Source of the DNA: Ancylostoma caninum | Taxonomy: Eukaryota > Nematoda > Chromadorea > Rhabditida > Ancylostomatidae | DNA length: 64,000 bases | Assembly: GCA_037903475.1 (NCBI GenBank) | Contig: JBAJFG010000085.1 | Span: forward strand, 62,001 to 126,000 | Direction of reading: 5' to 3' | Shown: positions 24,501 to 36,500 of the stretch, one piece after another | How the letters are laid out: every line of letters starts with the position of its first letter | Numbering within the stretch: the stretch's first letter is position 1 | Program-made: the position numbers and the translations under genes | The notes under the pieces: model-generated | Databases searched by the model: none | The model's input: the letters and a program-made list of their open reading frames with translations, nothing else | What the model was told of the DNA's origin: nothing

Positions 24501-27500
24501 AGTCGAACAGCCAAAAAACATCCTCAGGATACCTTGAGTTTAGGAGAAATTTACACAGATATAGCTTCAATTGGAAGGAACTCAATATTAGGGCTAAAAG
24601 GTGTGTAGTAAAGTGTTTACTTATGACGCAAATGCCAATCAGATACAAATGGACGTGTTGACTGTGACTAACTGTTATTTGTATTATTTTCCTATTTTTA
24701 AGGTTGTACAAGAGTATGAGCGTGCAGTTATTTTTCGACTAGGCCGATTGATGCCAGGAGGTGCGAAAGGGCCAGGTTTGTGGAAATTGCTTTCAGTGCT
24801 GTTTCTATCCGAGGAATCCTTTTTCTCTTGTCAGAGAGTCTATCACGAGCATTTAGAGAAACTTACCTGATAGGTTAGATCTAGGTTATCTAGTTGCTTA
24901 AGTTTCCTTTATGTTTTGTACCATGGTAGTCCATAATTTCTTAAATTTTTTTCTAGGTATTTTTTTCGTATTGCCATGCATCGACTCCTACAAGAAGATT
25001 GACTTAAGGGTTGTCTCATTTGATGTCCCACCCCAAGAGGTATGTTTACAACAGATGAAATTTTAGAAGAAAGCCTTTTTTCTTCACCCTAGATTATAAA
25101 TGCTACAAAATGACTGTGAACATCCGCAAATATAATAGGTCCGGAAATGGGTCACATGTAACTCTCGAAATGTGGGGCTCTGTTTTCTCATCTAGGAAAC
25201 TTTTGCAAGAGCCTCGTTCTTCGTTCTAATCAGCACCAATATTGTGTGGATGTTGCATCGTCTCCCACTCGTCATCGAAAACAGGGAGCGATGCTTTATC
25301 CGACTTGAAACCATTATCAAAAGTGTATTTCCCGCTATTTTTTTTACGGAAATTGCGTTCTCAGTCAGTGCATTTAGCGGCACCAGGAGGCTGCACTGAA
25401 AGTTTGCGCTAAATTTATTGTGGCTGTATCTCAAGATCTCGTTGCGACTTCATAATCAGAGAATAGTTTAGATCCAGCACTATCAAACGCGATTTGGTTG
25501 AGCAAAGAACATTCGAGCACCGCAGAGATAATAAAATTGCTAAAAGTATCATTTCTAGTATTGAGTGATTAATAACAAATATTTCACAAGTACAATAAAA
25601 ATAAGCTCATACAATATTTTTATCCAGATTCTGTCAAAGGACTCCGTCACGGTAGCAGTTGATGCGGTCGTTTATTTTCGAATTTCTAACGCTACAATCT
25701 CGGTACGTTCTTTTTTTGAACAGATAAATGTTCCCCTACTACCCCTGTTTGTGTTATCACATATAGCATTCTCCTACATACGACTGAAATTTTCTTCCCA
25801 TCGTGGCGCTATATGACACTGCGGCAAAGTGGGGTAAACGGTGGATGTCGCCTTCATCGGATCCATGATGCGGCGACGCCACCGCAACGTCTCCAGTTTA
25901 TGCTTAACCCCATAGTACGCCATGGCAGGCACACATCGCATGCGCATTGACTGTAGCCAGCGACATGCCGGCAGCTACAGCAGCGGTCGCTGGAATTCGG
26001 AGTCGCGTCGCTATTGCGCTTGTCCAGAGTGCGCCAGGTCGCCGGCTACACCGAAGCGCACCGCCAACGCCGCTCATGCCGCTGCAACCCCAGATGCTCG
26101 TGTAGTCCACTCCGATAGACTTCATCAGTGGCACACGCCAACGTCTAATCCTCAATTCGAAAGATTTACCTAACTAGCGCCCCTTCAGGGCGCTAGAAAG
26201 TGGGGTGGGGCAGCCATTTGGGGCATGTACAAAAGCTTCGCACTTGCCAAGTACCTAGACAAATGACAAAGAAGCAAAACTAATCATTGAAGGCTCAAAT
26301 ATGAAATCTCAAATATGAAATGTTTCTTATGAGTTGAGTATGAGTTTGAGAAGTCTGTTCTCCATTGCAGGGCGTATTCCTGCGTTTTCCTCTTTACTAG
26401 GCTAACGCAAACGCGTTTTCTATCGACAGACCTGTATTCTACTGTTCTCTCCATCGGCGAGCGTTTTTATCACTTTTAGGCAACGGTACACCTGTTTTGC
26501 ATCGCAGCACCCGTACCCTTTGTAAATCTCGAATATAATGGTACCGGTTTGGGAGTTATTCTTTATTAGTTAGAAATTTTGATTAACTACTTGATGATTT
26601 TGATCAATTATTGGTTGATTGATTACATAATGTCATGCCTTGTCATATTGAAACGTTTACTCTGTATGTTAGTGCACAACCTTTCTCGAAATAAACGGAT
26701 ATCGTGACTGCATAGTCGCATCGAGACCTCAGAAGGAAATGCGGCAGAAGCATCCATCAGCTGAGCCGACCGCGTCTTTGTCCAGGCAACACCTGACATC
26801 CGAAACGTTGCAGAGTTTGTAAAGAACCCGTTCATCCTTCCACTGGGTGGCTTTCCTGCTACGTATATTGTGCAGCCTGGAGGCTTGTAAACACTCTGTC
26901 ACCCCTATGCTGCGAGACCGCCAGCGAAAGTGATGAAATGGCCATCCAGTGCATGCGGGAGAGCCAGGGCTGACGTATGTCGCGAGTCCAGAAACAAACG
27001 TGGATATTGACAAGTGTATTGCATATGTTGAAGTACTTACACATTAGCTCGGATATAACATTCATTAGTTTGCAATTTGTTGCAGATATGAAAGTTCAAT
27101 GAATTTGATTGAAAACATTTGAAGGGCCGCTATTTGTGCGTTATCAAACGTACTATTAACTCTTAATGTATTATAGAATATATGTATATGTAAATATTCA
27201 TTTTCGATTCAGTCAGATTCCTGGAAGTTGTCAGAGCTGCGTGACCTTTTGGACCCTACAGTAACCCTACAGTAATTACACGGCGAGGACGCCGGACGGC
27301 AGCGATGCGTGCGCTGCCGCCGATAAGTGCTGGAGAAATGTGGACGAGCTCTCCTGGCCCTTAGGCTTGGACACCCAAACATCTTGGACGCTGGAAATTC
27401 GCACCCTGGGGTAGTTCACGTATTAAACACAAATTTCACATCCATTTTGCACGAAGATGCCATTTTGCGCGGCTGCAATAAGTAGACTATAGTAATTGTG

Positions 27501-30500
27501 CTCCTCAGATTCTTCTGAAGCTTTGGCAAGAATGGATTATTACTAATGATGATCTCGGCAGAGACATGGGCTCTCAACATGCAGAGCGCCTGCGTCTCTG
27601 CCCAAGAGAGCAGCACCGCGCTCCCGACTCTTGTCTGCGTCCGTTTGGAGTTTTCTGTAACTGTTTAGAAATGATGTATTGATTGAAAAAGCGCAACATC
27701 TCGAGTTTGTTACTATAATGACTACACTTTCTCAGAGGTTGCTGGATACATTCCAGCCATTAATTAAAGATATTGGATTCTCCGTTCCTCCAAAAAAGGA
27801 GCTTTTTTTAAACATGCTGAGCACGACTCCCATTTAGGTTTGAATTTTGGGACTACCTCAATATACAAAACTTTTGTTGTGCATAACACTTCTGACAACT
27901 CAAGAATCGCACCAATCAGTATTTCAAGGGAAATCTTGTAATCCTTTTTAGGAGTTATCGCCATCTGTTTCTCTCACGAGGACGGGAATATTGCTTGATT
28001 TGATGTTAAGTATCTTTATGAATTCAATAGCTACTGTTTCCGAAGTGTTGCTGCGTGTATGCGACCTCAATCACGCAAGGGATGGCAGATTTTCCCTGAA
28101 GAACTTTACGAAACAAGATGGTATGCCCTAAGACGTCGACATCTCCGTGGGTATTACCAGTAGCGCAGGTCACACTGAGAATGGCGGCAACGTATTCATT
28201 CACTCCAAGGAGATTGTGATAAAATATTCAAAATACAAATGTAAAACAAGAGAAAACATCCTATCGAAATAACAATAGGAGTTATCCGAAAGTATAGATA
28301 AACTGTCCTGTTTCGGCATGGTTTCCTGGAGCTAACTCTCAGAATATTTTTAACATACTATACATCGGAGCCCTGGATAATGGAATACACAGTTTTCTGG
28401 AAAACGGACAACAAAGATTCAAAAAATTGTATAAAATTTATTCGATATTAAGAGGGGCACGTTTCATATGTAATCGTTCATAAATAGCGTCCATCAACGG
28501 ATAGCTGCAACATGCTACTTTTGAAATCTCGAATTCTTCAAGTATCGCCTTTTCTCCCTTGATAACCAGAAAGCAAGTAGTCACTTGCAATGCTAACAAA
28601 TCGAAATGATAGGTGATTGATGGAAGGGCGTCGTAGCGTTCAGGTCCCGTTGGAAAGGGGCGTGGCATACGATGCCCTACGGATATGTTGATGCCACGCG
28701 CTTCTGTGGATAGCCACGCACACTCACTAAGTAGGAGGTGACTATTGGACATTTTTACTACTCTATCTTATCAATAACGATGAATAAACGCTAAGGGGCG
28801 TTTTGGATGAATTTTTTGTTTAGGTTTGGAAGACGGAAATCTTGATATTGAAATTTGAGTTCAGATATGTACTTCCGGAAGATTTTGCGGTATTTTTCGA
28901 GCGTAGAAGGTTAGTTGTTGTACTAATCATAAAATTTCCGTCCACTTCATCACTTAGTGTCATTTTTGAGCATTTACGGTAAAACCACTTCTAGATACAC
29001 TATCCATAATTTCGAACCCGTAATTTCCACCATTTATTGCAACTAGCGCCCCTACGGGACGCTAGGAAGTGGGGTGGGACAGCCACTGGAGGTTTGTGCT
29101 AAGCCGTCAAACTTTCGAAGTTCCCAGAAAATTCTTCTTCTTCTTCTTCAGCGTTTGTCCCGTTTAGTAGCGGGGTCCGCTCTAGAGGTCTGTTGACGCC
29201 ATTTAGCCCTATCGCGCGCTTGGTCCGGGTGGATACCAGCTAGCTTAAGATCGGCGTGGAGTGTGTCAAGCCAGCGTTGCTTTGGTCGACCTTTTGGCCG
29301 CTTGCCGGAGACTTCGAGATCAAAGCCGACTTTGCGGACGGTTCCTTCCTCGGCATGCAGAACGTGGCCATACCATCGCAGACGAGTTTCGCGAAGTTTA
29401 TCAGATATCGCCGCAACGCCAAACCGATTTCTGATGTCCTCGTTGCAGATTCGATCGAGCCGCGTTACTCCAGCCATCCAGCGAAGCATCTTCATCTCCG
29501 TAGCGCTGAGGCGACGTTCTACTTCCTTGGTTGCAGAGGCGACGTTCTACTTCCTTGGTTGTTCCTTGTGCGCCGTCTACGCTTATGGTACCGGGCTGAT
29601 TCACGCTGGTTGTTAAGTACTCTGTCTTCATGACGTTAAGACGTAGGCCGGAGCGTGCAAGTTGGTCACTCCAAGCCTGTGTCAGCCGCTCGAGTTCTTG
29701 CCTGTCTTCAGACGCGAGCATGACGTCGTCTGCGTACAACAAAGTCCAAGGCGTGGGTTTCTGCAGATCCCGTGTTACAGCATCCATCACCACAATGAAG
29801 AGTAGCGGGGACAGAGCAGAGCCTTGGTGCACCCCAACGGAAATGGAAAAATCCGTAGACATGCCAGCAGCCGCCTGCACGTGACTTCTTGGACTGGTGT
29901 AAAGAATCCGCACCCATTCGATGAGTTCTTCAGGAACGCCATGCTGCCGAAGAGCGTACCAGATGACTTCATGGGGCACGCGGTCAAATGCCTTTTCTAG
30001 GTCAAGGAAGGCGAGATGCAGCGGCTTTTGTTTCTCACGGTGCTTCTCGACCAAGAGACGTGCAGCATGTATGGCATCAGTGGTGCCGCATCCAGCTACA
30101 AATCCGCACTGGTTAGCGGAGAGCCGCACGATATCGCGAATCCTGCGGTCAATGACATGCTCAAAAACCTTCATGGTATGGGACAGCAGGCGGATAGGTC
30201 GGTAGTTAGCGCAGTCAGCGGGACTGCCTTTGCGCTTCCATATCGGGATTGTGGTGCTCCGCTGCAATTCCGAGGGCACTATCTTCTCCGCCACTATCTG
30301 GTTAAAGAACCTCGCCAGCCATTCAGCAGATCCCCAGCATTGCGACTTCAATAGATCCACTGCCACGTCATCGGGACCAGTCACTTTATGTGACATCATT
30401 CGCTTCAGCGCTGCCTCCGTCTCCTCGGTAGTGATTGTCTGCACGGGCCCGTAGGTTGGCGATACATGGGGAATAGGTGGGTGGGCGAATTCCTCCGTCG

Positions 30501-33500
30501 AGACTTTCTCGAAGTAATCACGCCATCGCTTCATTGCCTTCCTGCGGCCCATTAGAAGGTGGCCATGCTCGTCGTTGACGCCATGGAACTTCTCGATATC
30601 TTCCATCTGACGTTTACGAGATTTCGCGAGTCGGTATATGAGCCGTTCGCCTTCCTTCGTGTCTAGCTTCTTTTCGACATCCGCGTAATGTGCGGCTTTC
30701 ACCACTGCCACCGCCTTTTTCGCTGCTCTCTTCGCTTCGCAGTATTTACGCCTGCGGTCGTCTGTCTTGCTGTCCAGGAAGGCATGGTACATGCGCTTCT
30801 TCTCCCGAACCCTCGACTTCACTTCGTCCGTCCATAGCCAAGGTTGCTTGTCGGTCTTCCTTCGACCTGGTTTAGTCGCACCAAGTTCAGACCGCGCTGC
30901 CTCTACGACCACATCTGCTGCTTTCCGCCAAGTTTCCTCAACACTCGTTACAGGCGGTAGCTGAATGCGAGATATGACCGCGGCCTCTTTCTGCTTCAGT
31001 TTCCACAACTTGATTCGAGCTGGTCCGCATCTCTCCTCGTACTTCCTCTTCGGTGGAGTGATTTTCAACGAAAAGATCAGTGGCCGATGTTGTGTCGCTA
31101 CTGTCTCATACGGCACGACTTTCACGTCCGTGACCAGCTTTCGATCTTGACGACGCAAAAGTACATAGTCGATCTGTGTCTTCGTATTGCCGCTATAGAA
31201 GGAAACAAGATGAGACGTACGCTTTTGAAACCATGTGTTCGTTACGACGATGTTGTGAGACTCGGCGTACTCCAGAATACGTTCACCGTCTTCGTTACGT
31301 GTACCGTAGCCGAACCCACCATGACAACTGTAATCGCTCCTCGTTTCTCCCACGTGACCATTGAGGTCTCCCGCAACGACAAGAGTATCCTCCTTCGGCA
31401 CCTCTGCTGTCTTCTCATCAAGCAACGCCCAGAAGTCGTCCTTGATACGCTCAGAACAGCCAGTTTGCGGAGCGTATGCCGAGAAGAAGTGGAGCCGCAG
31501 TTCAACAGTGGCGATGACGATTTTCATAAGCCGATCGTCGAAACGCTGGACCTCTGCTATTGCGTCTCGGTAGCGTTCTGAGACTACGACTCCGACGCCA
31601 CTTCTGGTACCTGCACTGTCATGGTAAATGAGTTTGTAGCCACATCCTATGTCCTTCGACTTACTGCCTAACCATCTCGTCTCCTGAACCGCGCATATGT
31701 CGATTTTTCTGAGCTCTAGTGCGGCTACTAACTCGCACGAGCGACCTCTCAACGTGCCGACGTTCAAAGTCGCAATGCGCGTCTTGGCTACGTTGTCCTC
31801 CTTAACGACTCGCCTGCTTGCCCCCCGATGCCGCCGTTCGCGAAGCATCGGGGACCCTCGCATTCTTTTCACACTAACCGGGCCCCGAAAGTGCGCGTCG
31901 ACTCCCGTGTACGCCGTAGCTTTCTTCTCAGGCACTATTGACGTCATAACCATACGACGTGACGTGGGTCTTCTTCGGCCGGCCTGTCACCACGGCCTGT
32001 CGCCGGCATTCGACTGTTGAGGGGAAGGATTCCCTTCCCCGTGGACGAGGGACTTATTTGTTAGAGGCGGCCCCAGATCGCCTCTCATGCGCTTCCCAGT
32101 CGTTAGAATGCGAGCTTTTGGCCAAATCCGGACTGCAGGATACAGCCAACATGAAGCATTAGCACACACCCACACGCGCGAGTGCGTGTTCACACTCATA
32201 TGCCGGCCATATGTGTCGAATCCAGCACTGTCGAACTAAGGAGTCCATCCCCTAGATCTACCCGCGTCGCAGGGCAAGCGCATGGCTGCTTTTGGTCCGC
32301 GGTAAACCCCCTATCCGCCACCTGGGGTCGCGCCACGTAGCCTCGCAGCAAATCGGCTGGGATCCCTCGTAAGAGGGAGATCCGTGGGAAGTTCCCAGAA
32401 AATTGAGGAGAAGCAAAACTAATCATTAATTACGCTCAAAATACGAAATCCATCTTATGAGCTGCGTATATTCTACCGATCTGCCTGCTCGGCTATACAT
32501 ACCTGTCATATGACGTTTTCCCGAAGACGCACCCTTCTCAATCGGTGAACTCATATCCTGGCGTTTCCCCACCACTGCGTGTCGGCGTACCCATGCTCTA
32601 CAGGTGCACTCACATCGGGGCGTTTTCCACACTACTGAGCTTCATTTAGCGCACCCGTACTCTGTCGGCAAACTAGTGTTCTGTCTTTTCTCTGCCATAC
32701 TAAGCCCCGGTGCGCCCTTCCTCCATTGGAGGTCTTGTATGCTGGGGTTTCCACAATGCTGGGCGCCGACGGACCTCTATCGTGGGGCTCGCATTGCAAC
32801 GTTTCCCCCACTGTTGAGCCATCCTCTATCAGCGACCCGTATCCTTGCATTTTCCTCACATTGGGTCATAGAAGACCCCTTCTTAATCGGCGGACCAATA
32901 TCATAGCGTGTTTCACAATAGTGGGCGCCAGAACACCACTCTCCCATCGACCATTTATTCGAAATATTCAGTGTTTGAAAACGAAAATATTCGATTCCGA
33001 ATGAATGGAAAATCCGAAAGTTCCAACATTGGAGACCAATACAGTGTTGAACGAAAGAGAAGAAGAGCTTCAGGCCTCCTTTAATCTCGGATGTTTGGAT
33101 GTTTAAATTGTTCCCTTGTTAGTTAAAGTAACAAAGTTACTCGGTTTTTATCCGGCCCCAAATGCACTAGGCAGAGGACGCGCCCTTGGTGTGTTCGGGG
33201 TGTCGCCGCCGCTCTGCCATGGAACCTCTCGCGAAGTTATCTAGATCGCTGGAGTGCCGTGCTTGTCTGTTCCACGCAGGAATGGAGGAGAGTGGTAATC
33301 CTGCTCCGTATATTGTGGAGCCTGAAAACCTCTTAAATACTGTCCCACCCATAGACTGCGGGACTGCCAGCGGAGGAGGCTGGTTCCACCGCGAAATCCT
33401 GAGTGCACTATCTAATTCTCTCGCTTTTATCATTGGCATCATAATCGTAACGAACGAAGCCATACGAGGACGGGTCCCACCACGACTTCCACTACATCTA

Positions 33501-36500
33501 TGTGGTTATGTATGACGAAACATCGGCTAAATGTCCCGTCAACTGCGCATGTCCGCGGTGGACTGTCTATAATCGAGTCTCATGACGAGCGCATGCGATC
33601 ACGTGACGATCCCCCTATGCCTACGCTCTAGAAAATTTCGTTGCACTGCCAGGATTTATATAAGAGGATTTTCAGTGTTATCCATCCTTACTGGTTAAAG
33701 AAGTGTTACAAACGCCCAGTAGTCACTCCCTTCCTTGTGAGTGCGCGTAGCTGTCAGCAGAAGCTGTGCAGCACCTGCATATCCATGGGGCATCGTTAGT
33801 CACGGTCATTTTCCGACGGGACCCAAATGCCCTCTCTCCGATGGACGAGCGAGAAGAGAGTGCCTTAAGAACTCATAAAGAACATTCGTGTCTGAATAAG
33901 TGGCAGCATGGTAGCAGGGTTAAGAAATTGTGAGATGTTTGTGTGTGCCCCCCTCCCCCTCCCCATCCCCGGCTGTTCCCAATTTCGTCTAGGGAACATA
34001 TCGTGGTTCTTTTCAGCTCTGCAAAGTTAGTGTATGTATTTGTACTTGATGCACACTTCTTCTCACAACGTTCACAAAACATCCCTCTTCGAGCATCTCA
34101 AATCTATCATTCCAACTTTTGTCTTTGCGACACAATACTGTTCAGCCACTTAACCTGGCTGCAGGAAGGTGCCGCTGCCGTTGCTGCTGGTATAGCCCAC
34201 AAGGTAGCGGCTGCTGGTTTTGTTCTCACTTTTCTGGCGTACTCTGGACACAGCCTAACCTCTAAACACCTCAAGTACAGTGAGCGTCGATGGCGGCGAC
34301 CTCTCCGCTGCCTCGAGAAGGACACCGCGCAACCGCTCGTCGCGCCGGGATCGATGTCTTCTGCTCCCCACATGCTATTTCTAGTAGCTTTTCTGCCTGG
34401 TACGGGAAAAGACAATCAAATAGGAAGGAAAAGCACCTAGAAATTGCATTCCGGCTGCAGACGTCATCGATTCTGGCCCGCGCGGGCGGTTGCGCGGCAT
34501 CCTCAAGGTCGCGGAAGGGCCATAGCCATTGACGCTCACTCTATGAAGACAGTGTAGAAAATGAAACTTTCTGATTTTATGAAAATAGCCGTTTTCATGG
34601 TCTGATGTCCGCCGACAACGCAAAGCTTTTAAGGAATATCTCCGAAGTAGAGGCACTACATAGTATGAGCAGATGATCCATGATTAGGCGTATAGCTTCC
34701 CTTATCTCATTTGAGCACTTCCCTTTTGAATAGGGTTCTCACACATTGCTTGTGCCTCAGTCGGTTTGAATGCTGTAGTTTCAGCTTGAGGTCAAGCTGA
34801 ATCCCTACCAATTTTTGAAAATAGAGCTTCCACAGACCTTGGGCTTATGATACGTTGAAAAGTGAGGCGTACCACTTTTTCGAAGAACGATTGAAAACAA
34901 ATTTCAACAGAGCGCCCGAAACTACCAATGGTTAGAATGCCTTGGAGCGTAATGGTTCAGAAATAGGTATAGTCGCATGTTAAGGATTCGGGAAACCTTA
35001 CTCGTGAGCGAATTGCGGGGTCGGCCTCCTGTTTCCTTTAATGTGTCCCATGAAAGAAAATGCCTCTTACTATAGGTGCTTTCTTCAGGTGAATACTCAA
35101 TTCAGGTGACGAACGTGGAGGATGCTTCACGGTCAACAAAACTGTTAGCTCAGACTACACTCCGCAATATTCTGGGAACAAGAACTCTTGCAGAAATGTT
35201 ATCGGATAGGGAAGCAATTTCCCATCAAATGCAGGTTGTTGCCAAATTATTTTCTTCTGTTTAGCGTTTTATGAGGAGAAATACATTTTCAATTGATACT
35301 TTGAGAGAGTGTTTGCTCTTATACCGCTTGCTGAGGTTCGTAAGAATACAGTCCTCTCAACAATCAATTTCAATCAATGCTTCATAGTTTGAAGAGCCGG
35401 TAATGTATTGGTGTAAATTACGCTAGACTCGTTTATTTACATTTGTCATAAAGTGTGCTTAGAATGGTTACTCAGTAGTTATTATTCTGTTCATCCTATC
35501 ACTGAGGTTGGTACTGTTCCGTGAGCTTGTGAGAAAATCACGTAAATTTTCCAACTATTTCACACAACTCGAATACAGTCAACGAAAATCAAGAATATAC
35601 TGGCATGCTAATAGGTTGATACATAAGTTCTGTCCTTGAATGCTTACCGCATCGTATCTTGTAATTATAAGATCTATTACCGATTCAACCGTGGTCATGA
35701 GAAAGCACTACATACTTACGGGCTATTAAAGGAGTGGTCATCTGCCTCGAATTTCACAATACTAGGCAAGAAATCTGCACCAATCTGAGCTCATCTGCAG
35801 CAGTGCATGCTGTTCTGGTTTGTTGCGAACTATGAGGGAACCAAAGTTCACAACGTATGTGCATTAACAGCGTTAAGCGTACTGTGGGAATTTCCCATGA
35901 AAGGGTCGTAGGGAAGGGGGGGTTGCGTTGAATGGGTAGGGGTGGGGAATGTAGAGAGGTGGCTTGACCAATAAATTTAAAGTGAAAGTTATGACCGTTT
36001 TACGCATTATGATAAGTGACGGTCTGAAGTTGCCAGCAAGAACGATCACGTCATTTCGTGTCAAAACAGGACTGATTGGCAGCGCATGCGAGAAGTCGGC
36101 TTCAGCTCTGGCATTCGCGCGCCCACAGGTTCGATTTCCTGCCCTTCAAGAAGTTTTTGCACGGGTCGCAACCACTTCAAAATTTAATGTGGAGTAAGAG
36201 GGGTGAAAACATTTGAAAATGAAGTGTGGTGAGCAAAATCGATCGATTTCACAAGCAAGAATTCGCCTGCACGGCTCGTCAGTTCGTCTAAAAGTGGGGT
36301 GATTTGGAAGTCGCGCTGAACTTCTCTGACTCGGAATCAATAGACGCTTCTTATCCATAGAGCATGATCAGCTCTATCATTTCTCGGAGTTCCAATTTTC
36401 CAGGGCCTCATATGTTTTTGAGAGCTCAATGAAATCGATGGGAAATTTGGCGATTTTCCCATCGATTTCTCATCTAAATTGCGAGAGAACGAGCAAACGT

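Larger units (their letters stand above)
29134..32387 (-). mobile_element. RTE-clade LINE, near full length (family 2)
   Basis: A 3.25-kb LINE on the - strand with a perfect 17-bp target duplication gaagttcccagaaaatt (29117-29133, 32388-32404). Its 3' tail is (GAA)n, typical of RTE. Four bases (gtgg on +) between the duplication and the leader start may be untemplated. It lies in stomatin intron 5, antisense. The perfect long duplication suggests a younger insertion than the LTR element. Confidence 0.94.
29041..33400 (+). repeat. Unclassified interspersed repeat, copy 2, split by a LINE
   Basis: 29041-29133 matches the start of copy 1 (ctagcgcccctacgggacg, aagtggggtggga); 32405 onward continues the match (gaagcaaaactaatcat) and reaches the block near 33310-33390. 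The LINE at 29134-32387 sits between, flanked by its 17-bp duplication. The right part also contains the degenerate tandem array at 32465-32960, absent or much shorter in copy 1. Confidence 0.72.

Noticed and set aside
24601..24870. Open frame 24601-24870 as a whole
   Set aside because: Only 24703-24775 is stomatin exon; the rest is intron, as shown by GT-AG signals and exact continuity with 24957.
33186..33515. 109-residue open frame on + strand
   Set aside because: It overlaps the unclassified repeat family block shared with 26850 and 44600 and has no protein motif.
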